From: an uncultured Eubacteriales bacterium
GTDB taxonomy: Bacteria; Bacillota; Clostridia; Monoglobales; Monoglobaceae
Assembly: GCA_958352815.1 (NCBI GenBank)
Contig: CATWQA010000001.1
Coordinates: 62,001-126,000 of the forward strand
DNA length: 64,000 nucleotides
Direction: 5' to 3'
The notes beneath the pieces were generated by a model. It had not been told where the DNA came from and searched no databases. It worked only from the letters and a program-made list of their open reading frames with translations. The first letter of the stretch is position 1, and each line of letters begins with the position of its first letter. Positions 53,701 to 60,475 of the stretch are shown here, piece by piece. The translations under genes were made by a program, and so were the position numbers.

Positions 53701-55927
53701 CAGTCTTGTCAAGGCTTACGCCGCCATACTTAAATTCCGTATAGCTCAGGCCATAGCCAAAGGGATAAACCGCTTCCCCCGAATAATACTGGTAGGTTCT
53801 GCCCGGAAAACCCTTTGACGGCTTTATTTCATAGCTGTTGTAGTATCGGATTACTCCTTTATCGTCCTTTTCACCATCAACATTGATAGGCATTTTTCCC
53901 AAGTCCTTCGGGGCGTACCAGGTGGTAGTCAATTTCCCCGAGGGATTCACCGCTCCCGTCAGCACTCTGCCCAGAGCCAAGCCTTGGGTCTGACCGTTAT
54001 ATGATGTCCACAGCACCGCTCCCGCCTGCTCCTCAAAGGAAGAAATATCCACCTGCCCCACAGTCTGGAGCGCGACTACCGTTTTGCCCGGATATGCCCG
54101 GGCTATAATCGCCGCGTGCCCCTGACTTTCGGGCATGGCAATACTTTCCCTGTCTATAAACTCCGCCGAGTCGGACAGGGTTGTGCCCGCATATGCAATA
54201 ATCACGTCCGCCTCATCCAGCTCAGACCGATATTTTTCTATTGAAAAATCCGAGCGGTTTGCCTCAAAGCTAATGTACAGGTCGGCAGTGCGGTTGTAAC
54301 CTCCCGCGCTTCCCGTATATTCGCCCGTGCATAAGGCGTAAGCATCAGCTTCGTCTGTTTTCACGCTTGACGCCTCCGCAACCTGAGGGCCGCCCTCGCC
54401 GTAGAACAGCTTGAGCTTTCCGCCTATGTTTTCTCCCACGGCGATTTCCGCCGCAATCGACTCTGTATCCTCAAAGTTCACTGACGGAATAACCGCCGTG
54501 CCCCTCCTTGTTATATGGATAAATCCGCCCCTTTCAAGGGTCATTCCCGCTACGTTTTCCGCTTTTGATAAATCCAGCTCCACCTCGGAGCCGTCTGTTT
54601 TTATCAGCTTTAGGCTTTTCAGGTTCATCAAAACCGTGTCGTCGGTAACGCCGCCTATATAGTTAAGCTCCGCCCCGACCTCATTCAGCGCAGCGGCTAT
54701 ACCCTCGTAGGGGGTGATCTGCTGTCTCGGCGAGCCGGAATAATCGCCCAGTACCACTTGGTCTGCAAGAGCCCCTGCCAGAACCACCTTTTTGACCGAT
54801 TTCCCTATAGGCAAAACCCCGTTGTTTTTCAGCAGCACCCAACTCTCCTCTGCCGCCTCTTCGGCTACGCGGATATGCTCCTCTCTTTCTATAACCTCAC
54901 CTGTAATTGAGGAATACCTTGATTTCTCGTCAAACTCTCCCGTTCTCATTCTTTGAAGGAACAAATTGTAAACATTCATAGAGAGTTGGTTTTCGGTTAT
55001 GTAACCCTTTTCCACTGCCTCCAAAACGTTTACGGCGGTTGCCGCACTGCCGCAGTCGGTGTCCGCCCCGTTCAAAAACGCCTTGACGATTGTTGCGGAT
55101 TGCGGAATATCCCCTATATTCTCACCGGGGAACAGCGCCTGCTTATACGCGTCCACCTTGTTAAGATCCTCAAAAGCGCCGCAGTCCCCCGTTACATAGC
55201 CCGTAAAGCCCCAGTTTCTCCTGAGCAGCTCCTGCATTATATAGGGGTTGGCGTTTGACGGAATGTAGTCATACAGCAGCTTGCCGTTTCTGTACAAAGT
55301 GGTGGCGTTATAGGAGCCCATTGCCGAAGCCGGATCGGCTCCCTCAACAACACGGCGGAACACCTCTGCATAGTAGTCCCTCAGAGTGCTCTCGTTCATA
55401 ACCGAGGTGCCGCCTCTGCGCTCCTTTTCCACGTTGTTTGCCACAAAGTGCTTCACGGTTGCGATGGTTTTCAGATAACGGGGGTCGTCCCCCTGCATTC
55501 CCTTAACGAATTGTATTCCCAGCTCTCCGGTAAGATAGGGATCCTCGCCGTAGGTCTCCTCGTTCCTGCCCCATCTGGGATCCCGAGCCATGTTGATTGT
55601 GGGGCTCCAATAGGACAAATTGAACTTAGAATTTTTGCCCCTCGCCTCTGTGGAGGTTATCTCCGCCGCTCTGAACACCAGATCTCTGTTCCAGGTGTTC
55701 GCCATTGCAAGACTTGTGGGGAAGCTGGTGGCTCTGCCCTGCCTTGCCACTCCGTGAAGAGCCTCTCTCCAATAGTTGTACCCGCTGACCCCCAGCCTCG
55801 GAATTGCCGGAGCAACGTTCTTCAATTGGGTAGCCTTTTCCTCCAAGGTCATTCTTGACACCAAGTCTGCTGCCCGCTCCTCAAAGGAAAGATTTTGGTC
55901 AAGAAAAGCCATAGTCTCTTTGTTCAT
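50747..55927 (-). CDS. GH3 glycosidase fused to CBM-like domains and a C-terminal rhodanese
   Basis: 1726 residues without a signal peptide, so cytoplasmic. Residues ~10-340 form the GH3 N-domain with the nucleophile Asp248 in 'GYVTGDCGAFEDL'. Then come the GH3 C-domain interrupted by an inserted beta-domain, and a fibronectin-like domain (about 730-840). Further parts are a bacterial Ig-like region (about 865-950), a FIVAR-like helical stretch, and a CBM6-like module (about 1165-1290). The last ~90 residues are a rhodanese domain with the active-site loop 'FFCSKGIKS' (Cys1699), preceded by a Cys pair 'CPKCNKLQRVC'. The gene is divergent from an AraC regulator. GH3 acts on beta-linked sugars such as glucosides or xylosides. 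Confidence 0.88.
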   Translation of the reverse strand: MNKETMAFLDQNLSFEERAADLVSRMTLEEKATQLKNVAPAIPRLGVSGYNYWREALHGVARQGRATSFPTSLAMANTWNRDLVFRAAEITSTEARGKNSKFNLSYWSPTINMARDPRWGRNEETYGEDPYLTGELGIQFVKGMQGDDPRYLKTIATVKHFVANNVEKERRGGTSVMNESTLRDYYAEVFRRVVEGADPASAMGSYNATTLYRNGKLLYDYIPSNANPYIMQELLRRNWGFTGYVTGDCGAFEDLNKVDAYKQALFPGENIGDIPQSATIVKAFLNGADTDCGSAATAVNVLEAVEKGYITENQLSMNVYNLFLQRMRTGEFDEKSRYSSITGEVIEREEHIRVAEEAAEESWVLLKNNGVLPIGKSVKKVVLAGALADQVVLGDYSGSPRQQITPYEGIAAALNEVGAELNYIGGVTDDTVLMNLKSLKLIKTDGSEVELDLSKAENVAGMTLERGGFIHITRRGTAVIPSVNFEDTESIAAEIAVGENIGGKLKLFYGEGGPQVAEASSVKTDEADAYALCTGEYTGSAGGYNRTADLYISFEANRSDFSIEKYRSELDEADVIIAYAGTTLSDSAEFIDRESIAMPESQGHAAIIARAYPGKTVVALQTVGQVDISSFEEQAGAVLWTSYNGQTQGLALGRVLTGAVNPSGKLTTTWYAPKDLGKMPINVDGEKDDKGVIRYYNSYEIKPSKGFPGRTYQYYSGEAVYPFGYGLSYTEFKYGGVSLDKTEAAVGETIKARVEVTNAGAVAGKEIVQFYVAPPKGLDLPKIQLRAFEKVELMPGETVEVTSEINIDELRFFDEAEQKMYVPRGEYTLFAAPNSHDLGQGVRFSVKGVLESRLKTAAVIPDGITLYGLVDPDGENRETLNAVHPNLSAVMTDERVCTMEEISVEYTSGDPQVAVVSSNGTVTAGDKSGVTAIYARVTVGDDAKTVSFPVVSCVDVRADKGSIARARERLEQELGSYVKEAYSPENLARLENIAAAPELDCAVKLSELREAEERAMAAMRAVGMDRIKKVYTIRLENPAYIANGAIDYNDNGIPSYHVSETEISGTVTLDKPYSGIRLKVYEGDREIDGSQLKWQLETLGGTSRRVAAVNQDSGELTVMSNGLVRVRAVDAETLMGGEVLIYVNMQVECEYADDGGGANLEDRKEGASGDSFGANNAGSTGAAFMEYKGIRLANLKQIVLRYSLKKGAVTANFSLDKKQPIASEVLTETGSWTRWREVTLDISPWIDGAADRDGLGNIFLQANSANVDYFRLIYEDINDEIPYKIAAVSSGENGDVKVCVRYVGSEDGGKAVLAAGDAQTEIAGGGEYTVATKAKQGQELNLTVSDEYGKEQSPVFKYKYEAPAERRIVTYFADDRAYDVMFTETERQKLPEINGLTGYGQLVKKSAVFEYEYKGRRFSFKNGWRMSGGSETEACLFFIPEAPCTLTVLFTFGDGRELFIWQNKVVLASGKTAAGELTAVSCQIRDAGRPVYIFGGADNKIVCGLIVDYEGGESPSETTLQTARWEGGFARLYRTADGKTRLASSARGGVWTDVDLTAFAVSDLEEIPEDLGINYILGHKDRLYAACDNGVLVTVTTCPKCNKLQRVCDFDIREAEITEEGMSLSGDGKSALISMDDREANRISLAEAEALAARGAALIDVRSKAEYEAKTIMGAVNIPLEQIEEIKSYDRGATLIFFCSKGIKSAEAAKRAKAMGFENLYIIEPA

Positions 55928-55994
55928 ATTCGCCGCCTCCCGAAATTCAAAAATCTACTTGTATTTTAACACATTTCAGATTATAATAAAAGAC

Positions 55995-56014
55995 ACTAAA
56001 TGTATAAATTTAGT
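55995..56014. promoter_or_regulatory. Inverted-repeat operator candidate between GH3 and araC-type genes
   Basis: ACTAAAT-GTATAA-ATTTAGT, 7-base perfect arms, in the middle of the divergent intergenic region. A natural binding site for the AraC-type regulator encoded next. Confidence 0.5.
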
Positions 56015-56053
56015 CAAAAAATGCTGTACTGAAAATTTTAGGAGGATTTTACC

Positions 56054-56842
56054 ATGGTACCTTTTTATGAATTGCAGCCCTCCGACCTGTCGGTAATCCA
56101 TAACTACCGTGAAATACGGTTCCACGCCCACCTGCACAAGCACCTGGAGATTGTCTACGTGTTTAAAGAGGGGCAGCATATGAATATTGACGGGGTGGAT
56201 TACGAGATTAAGGCAGGTCAGGCGGCGATGGTGTTCCCCAATATTGTTCACAACTACTATCGTAACAACGAAAGACCTGCGGACGAGGTGCTGGTCATCT
56301 GTGCGCCAAATCTCTTTGGCGGCATATTTCCGGACATTACCTCCTGCAAGCCCATCTCCCCTATAATAACTCAAATCGATGAAGTGACCCGAACAGCCTT
56401 CGCTCAAATAGCCGACTGCACCTCCTTTTCCGAAAAGCTGGGCTGGGCGGTAGTAATTATTTCAAGGCTAATGAAGGAGGTTGACCTGAACAAGGACAAG
56501 CACATCCCCGTTGAGGACTTGGCGCAAAAAATCGTCCAGTACATAACCCTGAACTTTAAGCAGGATATTTCTCTTGATACTCTTGCCGAGGAGTTTAACG
56601 TGAGCCGATACTACATCTCCCACATATTCTCCGAGAGAATAAAAATCAACTTTCGGAACTATCTGGCTTTGGTGCGGACGGAGTACGCCGCAGGGCTTAT
56701 CAGAACCACCGACGACAGCATTACCAATATATGCAGCTGCGCCGGCTTTAACAGCCAGCGCACCTTTAACCGAGCCTTTAAGCAGATATACGGCATAACC
56801 CCCAGGGAATATAAAAACAACATAAGCGAGTTCTACAACTAA
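56054..56842 (+). CDS. AraC-family transcriptional regulator
   Basis: 262 residues. A cupin sensing domain (about 5-100, 'IRFHAHLHKHLEIVYVFKEG') precedes two AraC-type helix-turn-helix motifs (about 165-258: 'SLDTLAEEFNVSRYYISHIF' and 'SITNICSCAGFNSQRTFNRA'). AGGAGG precedes the ATG. It is divergent from the GH3-rhodanese gene and probably activates it in response to a sugar. Its 3' end overlaps the convergent dinB stop by 4 bases. Confidence 0.92.
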   Translation: MVPFYELQPSDLSVIHNYREIRFHAHLHKHLEIVYVFKEGQHMNIDGVDYEIKAGQAAMVFPNIVHNYYRNNERPADEVLVICAPNLFGGIFPDITSCKPISPIITQIDEVTRTAFAQIADCTSFSEKLGWAVVIISRLMKEVDLNKDKHIPVEDLAQKIVQYITLNFKQDISLDTLAEEFNVSRYYISHIFSERIKINFRNYLALVRTEYAAGLIRTTDDSITNICSCAGFNSQRTFNRAFKQIYGITPREYKNNISEFYN

Positions 56843-58080
56843 ACGCACATAACGTTGGGCATAACCGGGTTAATGCTCTTGCCGTCGGGGAGCTTGGGGT
56901 TGTTCATCAGCCCGGCATATGTAACGGCGTACTTGCCGTACATAGCCCTTATGTCCTCCATGGCGGTCTCTATTCGATCCCGCTTTAGCTCCCTGTTCAC
57001 GTTGTCAAACATTCCTACCTGAACAGGCTCCGTATCCCTGACAAGGTTTATGGCGCGAACCGATACGGCTCTCACTTGTCGGCTCCAGTCATAGTTTTTC
57101 TTAAAAAGCTCAAAGCCCTGCTCCGCAATGTCAGCGGAGCAGCGAATGGGCTTTTTTGTTTTGCATTGGAACTCGCGGCTGCGCAGGTCTGTGTTCTTCA
57201 CCGTTACCGCCACGCCCTCCGCCATGAATCCGTTTTTGCGCAGTCTGTGGGAAATGTTGCGGCACAGGGCAAACATAACCTTCCACACCTCCCTGTCGTT
57301 ACCCAAATCCGAGGTGCAGGTTATACCGTGACCGATTGACTTAATGGGCGGACTGTAGCTATACTCCGCAACCCGCTCCGCACCTCTGCCGTTGGCGTAG
57401 TTCCATAGGCGCACGCCGTTAATCCCCAGCCAGCGGCGAAGATGCTCCGGCTCCGCTCCTGCCAAATCGCCTATGGTATACAGCCCGTGCCGCTCCAGCT
57501 TGCTCATGGTGGCTCTGCCTACCCCCAGCAGCTCTGAGGCGGGCAACTTCCACACAGTTTGCCGAAAGCTGTCCTCATCGATGCAGGTCACCGCGTCGGG
57601 TTTTTTCATATCCGATCCCAGCTTTGCAAAAATCTTGGTAAATGAAACCCCCACCGAAACAGTGAGCCCCAGTTCTTTCTTCATGTCCTCTCTTATGCGG
57701 TTGGCAATCTCAAAACCGCTGCCGAACAGCAGCGTGCTTCCGCTGACGTCCAGCCAGCACTCGTCAAGGCCAAAGGGCTCAATCATGTCGGTGTACCTAT
57801 AGTAAATCTCCTGTGCCAGCCTTGAATACTTCATGTATTCATCAAAGTGCGGCTCAACAGTGATTAGCATGGGGCACTTCTGCCGCGCCTTCCATATAGG
57901 CTCCCCGGTCTTAACCCCCAATTCCTTTGCCTTCTGATTTTTCGCCAGGACTATTCCGTGTCTGTCCTCCTGCCGCCCGCATACCGCCACATATTTGTCC
58001 CTCAGCTCGGGATTTTTCATGCACTCCACCGAGGCATAAAAATTGTTCATATCACTGTGCAGTATTATTTTCTTCTTCAA
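56839..58080 (-). CDS. dinB: DNA polymerase IV (Y family)
   Basis: 413 residues from the preferred TTG. The palm/finger region has 'ILHSDMNNFYASVE' (metal ligand Asp) and 'EPFGLDECWLDVSG' (catalytic Asp-Glu). Helix-hairpin-helix 'ASELLGVGRATMSKLERHGL' and the little-finger domain follow. It performs translesion synthesis. I prefer the TTG at 58080 over the GTG at 58089, which lies inside the ribosome site region. A consensus promoter overlaps a CGTATA-N7-TATACG palindrome, possibly an operator; no GAAC..GTTC LexA box is obvious. Confidence 0.95.
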   Translation of the reverse strand: MKKKIILHSDMNNFYASVECMKNPELRDKYVAVCGRQEDRHGIVLAKNQKAKELGVKTGEPIWKARQKCPMLITVEPHFDEYMKYSRLAQEIYYRYTDMIEPFGLDECWLDVSGSTLLFGSGFEIANRIREDMKKELGLTVSVGVSFTKIFAKLGSDMKKPDAVTCIDEDSFRQTVWKLPASELLGVGRATMSKLERHGLYTIGDLAGAEPEHLRRWLGINGVRLWNYANGRGAERVAEYSYSPPIKSIGHGITCTSDLGNDREVWKVMFALCRNISHRLRKNGFMAEGVAVTVKNTDLRSREFQCKTKKPIRCSADIAEQGFELFKKNYDWSRQVRAVSVRAINLVRDTEPVQVGMFDNVNRELKRDRIETAMEDIRAMYGKYAVTYAGLMNNPKLPDGKSINPVMPNVMCV

Positions 58081-58121
58081 TATGCCCACCGCCTTTATGC
58101 AAGTTATTTTCGTATATGCAT

Positions 58122-58150
58122 ATTATACGCAATTTAACTTCATTTGTCAA
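58122..58150 (-). promoter_or_regulatory. Promoter of dinB with overlapping palindrome
   Basis: Minus strand TTGACA (58150-58145), 17 bases, TATAAT (58127-58122). CGTATA/TATACG arms overlap the -10 box. Confidence 0.8.
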
Positions 58151-58221
58151 GACTGTTTAAGTGGGTTCCGCAAAAAATATTCAAATTGACAATATTCCCG
58201 TGTCTGTTATGTAATTAGCCG

Positions 58222-58250
58222 TTGACACTTTCTGTTATAAATGATATAAT
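58222..58250 (+). promoter_or_regulatory. Sigma-A promoter of GH105 gene
   Basis: TTGACA (58222-58227), 17 bases, TATAAT (58245-58250). Confidence 0.8.
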
Positions 58251-58289
58251 TTAGGTACTATTTAAATTAGGAAACGGAGGAAGATTGTA

Positions 58290-59390
58290 ATGAACCAGCT
58301 TACTGTAAACGGGCACACCGCCCTTGACTATGCCGAAATGGCATGTAAGGCATTGATGAAGAAGTTTGCGCCGGAGGATTTGCCCCCCAAGGGCAGGTTC
58401 CACTATCACCAGGGAGTTTTTCTCTCGGGAATGCAGAAAACTTATTTGCTCAGCGGCGACGAGAAGTATTATGAGTACTGCAAGGCGTGGGTTGACTCGA
58501 TAATTGACGAGGACGGAAACATAACCAAGTTTGACACCACTCAGCTTGACGATATGCAGCCGGGCGTTTTGCTGTATCTCCTGTACGAAAAGACAAACGA
58601 CCCAAGGTATAAAAAGGCTCTTGACACCCTCATTCCCTTGATAAAGGACTTTCCCAAGAACCCGGAGGGCGGCTTCTGGCACAAGGGAAGATACCCGGAG
58701 CAGATGTGGCTTGACGGTCTTTATATGGCAGGTCCCATTTGCGCCGAATACGCCAAGACCTTTGACGCGCCGGAGCTCTTTGACCTGTGCGCCTTCCAAG
58801 CTCTCATGATGGAGGAAAAGACCAAGGACGACAAAACAGGGCTCTGGTATCACGCATGGGATTACGCAAAGGTTCAGCCCTGGGCTAACCCTGAGAACGG
58901 TCACTCTCCCGAATTTTGGGGGCGTTCAATAGGTTGGGTTCCGGTGGCAATTTTAGAGGAGCTTGACTCCTTCCCCAAGGACCATAAGGACAGAGACGAG
59001 CTTATTCGCGCTGCCTGTGACTTGCTTAAAACGGTTGTTAAGTATCAGGACGAGGAAACGGGTCTCTGGTATCAGGTTATTGATAAGGGCGACCGCCCCG
59101 AGAACTGGCTTGAGTCCTCATGCACCTGCCTGTTTGTAGGTGCAATTTGTAAGGCAGTCCGCGAGGGATTTTTGGACGAGTCATATCTTGAGTACGCAAA
59201 GAAGGGCTATGAAGGAATTATAAACCGCCTCCGCTATGATGATGACGGGGACGTTATTATCGATAACATCTGCGTAGGCACAGGCGTCGGCGATTACGAC
59301 CACTATATTGCCAGAGGCACAGGCGAAAATGACCTTCACGGCGCAGGCGCATTTCTCATTATGAGCACAGAGGTTGCTCAAACACTTTAA
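58290..59390 (+). CDS. GH105 unsaturated rhamnogalacturonyl/glucuronyl hydrolase
   Basis: 366 residues, an (alpha/alpha)6 barrel of the YteR/YesR family. 'WHKGRYPEQMWLDGLYMAGP' carries the catalytic Asp, 'ENGHSPEFWGRSIGWVPVAI' and 'ENWLESSCTCLFVGAI' are characteristic. It releases unsaturated sugar from oligosaccharides made by pectate/rhamnogalacturonan lyases, so it works downstream of the exported PL1. No signal peptide: cytoplasmic. GGAGG precedes the ATG. Monocistronic with its own promoter and terminator. Confidence 0.95.
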   Translation: MNQLTVNGHTALDYAEMACKALMKKFAPEDLPPKGRFHYHQGVFLSGMQKTYLLSGDEKYYEYCKAWVDSIIDEDGNITKFDTTQLDDMQPGVLLYLLYEKTNDPRYKKALDTLIPLIKDFPKNPEGGFWHKGRYPEQMWLDGLYMAGPICAEYAKTFDAPELFDLCAFQALMMEEKTKDDKTGLWYHAWDYAKVQPWANPENGHSPEFWGRSIGWVPVAILEELDSFPKDHKDRDELIRAACDLLKTVVKYQDEETGLWYQVIDKGDRPENWLESSCTCLFVGAICKAVREGFLDESYLEYAKKGYEGIINRLRYDDDGDVIIDNICVGTGVGDYDHYIARGTGENDLHGAGAFLIMSTEVAQTL

Positions 59391-59399
59391 GTACATAGC

Positions 59400-59428
59400 A
59401 AAAGCAGGGCGAGGCTGCCCTGCTTTTA
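59400..59428 (+). terminator. Terminator of GH105 gene
   Basis: AAAGCAGGGC-GAGGCT-GCCCTGCTTTT. Confidence 0.9.
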
Positions 59429-59446
59429 TATCTGAGAGGTGATAAT

Positions 59447-59626
59447 ATGGATTTTAAGCCAAGACCGACCAGAAAAAAGGTGCAAGCCGGCTATAAGACA
59501 TTGTATATACGGGATGAGTTAGCCGAAAAAATTAATAAGCTCGCTTCCGAAAATGACACGAGCTTTAATAATATTGTTATCAGCATTCTTGAAGATTTCT
59601 TTGATGAATTTGAAAAGGGTGAATGA
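59447..59626 (+). CDS. Small ribbon-helix-helix-like protein
   Basis: 59 residues: a basic N-terminus 'MDFKPRPTRKKVQAG', a strand 'YKTLYIRDELAEKINKLA' and a second helix 'TSFNNIVISILEDFFDEF'. This beta-helix-helix pattern fits the CopG/Arc/MetJ DNA-binding family. GAGAGGTGA lies before the ATG. It follows the GH105 terminator and precedes the plus-strand promoter at 59641-59669. Such proteins are often antitoxins, but no protein toxin gene is adjacent. The fold is inferred. Confidence 0.75.
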   Translation: MDFKPRPTRKKVQAGYKTLYIRDELAEKINKLASENDTSFNNIVISILEDFFDEFEKGE

Positions 59627-59640
59627 GAGGAAATTAACAG

Positions 59641-59669
59641 TTGACTTTAATGGAAAATTAGTGTATAAT
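59641..59669 (+). promoter_or_regulatory. Plus-strand promoter of antisense RNA
   Basis: TTGACT (59641-59646), 17 bases, TATAAT (59664-59669). It points towards the small minus-strand reading frame at 59753-59824, and no protein gene lies downstream. Confidence 0.75.
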
Positions 59670-59675
59670 ATAAGC

Positions 59676-59765
59676 AGATAAAAGGTAAACCGAATTATCG
59701 GTTAGCCAAAAAAGTCACTATTTATATTGTAACCGTCTTTGGCTGAAGACGGTTACATTGCTTTT
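59676..59765 (+). ncRNA. Candidate antisense RNA antitoxin
   Basis: Predicted from the promoter at 59641-59669 to the terminator hairpin at 59729-59756 followed by ATTGCTTTTG. It begins with hairpin AACCGA-ATTA-TCGGTT (59688-59703) and is complementary to the 3' part of the opposing toxin mRNA. Length and ends are inferred. Confidence 0.55.
59729..59756. terminator. Shared hairpin, probable bidirectional terminator
   Basis: GTAACCGTCTT and AAGACGGTTAC form a perfect 11-bp stem around TGGCTG. It lies between the two convergent promoters; the stop codon of the small peptide falls inside its arm. Confidence 0.7.
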
Positions 59766-59824
59766 GTGGTGAAAACCACCAGAAATATTATAGTGAGTAA
59801 CAATACTCGCAATATAAATTTCAT
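59753..59824 (-). CDS. Small hydrophobic peptide, candidate type I toxin
   Basis: 23 residues, 'MKFILRVLLLTIIFLVVF' then 'TTKAM': one membrane-spanning helix with a basic residue near the start. The Shine-Dalgarno AAGGAGGTGA lies five bases before the ATG and is locked in a hairpin (59835-59856). The mRNA starts from a consensus promoter about 100 bases upstream, long for such a small gene. The 5' CGGTTAGCCA (59896-59887) is perfectly complementary to UGGCUAACCG near the 3' end (59708-59699). A convergent promoter faces it. These are the features of Fst/TxpA/Hok-type toxins. I do not recognise the exact family. Confidence 0.7.
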   Translation of the reverse strand: MKFILRVLLLTIIFLVVFTTKAM

Positions 59825-59834
59825 AAGCAATCAC

Positions 59835-59856
59835 CTCCTTATGTATCATAATGGAG
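59835..59856 (-). promoter_or_regulatory. Hairpin sequestering the toxin ribosome site
   Basis: On the minus strand CTCC-A-TTATG-ATA-CATAA-GGAG folds on itself and hides GGAG of the AAGGAGGTGA site. Confidence 0.7.
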
Positions 59857-59929
59857 ATGAACACCCCCTTTCGTTATAAAGTGGGGTGGCTAACCGTCCT
59901 TCAATTACCTTTTCATCTGCTCGTATAAA

Positions 59930-59958
59930 ATTATACACGGAATAGCAGATAATGTCAA
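59930..59958 (-). promoter_or_regulatory. Promoter of candidate toxin mRNA
   Basis: Minus strand TTGACA (59958-59953), 17 bases, TATAAT (59935-59930). A perfect consensus pair. Confidence 0.82.
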
Positions 59959-59977
59959 ATTAAATATGTATTACATT

Positions 59978-60005
59978 GTCGGAGCAAAGTTCGCTTTGCT
60001 CCGAC
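59978..60005 (+). terminator. Recurrent hairpin GTCGGAGCAAAG-TTCG-complement
   Basis: A 12-bp stem followed by TTTCTTTTTAC on the plus strand, so terminator-like. Same hairpin as 475-502 and 46815-46840. The surrounding 60006-60475 has repeats and no gene. Confidence 0.5.
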
Positions 60006-60089
60006 TTTCTTTTTACAAAGAATTTCTGCGCCTGCGGCGCATTCCTCCGCCTTTTGAAAAAAGGCGGATAGCAAGCACGGTAGGTCGCC

Positions 60090-60182
60090 TGCGACCCAAC
60101 TTCTTTGAAGTTGGATGGCTCGCAGTATTCCAATTGAGCCATAGTAACTAATGTCAATAATATTCCTTAGTTTTTGCCGGAG
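60090..60182 (-). mobile_element. 93-bp hairpin-loop-inserted element (family C), copy 6
   Basis: Minus strand from TCCGGCAAAAACTAAGG to TTGGGTCGCA. Nearly identical to the copy at 41460-41552, including the flanks GTCGCCTGC and GGCGACCTACCGTGCTTGC, so the whole mosaic block was duplicated in inverted orientation. Confidence 0.75.
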
Positions 60183-60307
60183 CAGGCGACACGTAAGGCG
60201 CGCAGTCCCCGCCGCATTAGCGGCATATTTATTTTCATGATTATTCCAAACCCATGCAATTTTTTATTAAACGGAACACTTTGGCATATCGCCCGCCCAA
60301 TTGCGCT

Positions 60308-60401
60308 CTGTCGGCAACAACTAAGGCGTGTTATCGACATTGTTTACTTTGTGCAATTCGGAACAATGTGAGCCGTCCAACATCAAAGATGTTGGGTCAC
60401 A
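60308..60401 (+). mobile_element. 93-bp hairpin-loop-inserted element (family C), copy 7
   Basis: TGTCGGCAACAACTAAGG at the left, GTTGGGTCACA at the right, with the CCAACATCAAAGATGTTGG hairpin (compensatory changes keep the stem paired). Flanks TTGCGCTC and GAGCGCAGA are complementary arms. Confidence 0.75.
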
Positions 60402-60475
60402 GCCGCCTCCGCCCCGAGCGCAGATCGTTCTCCCTTCGGGAGAAACGAGTTAGGGGACGTTGTCCCCTAAAACCC

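Noticed and set aside
58108..58130. LexA box at dinB
   Set aside because: The palindrome CGTATA-N7-TATACG does not match the GAAC..GTTC consensus of Firmicutes LexA.
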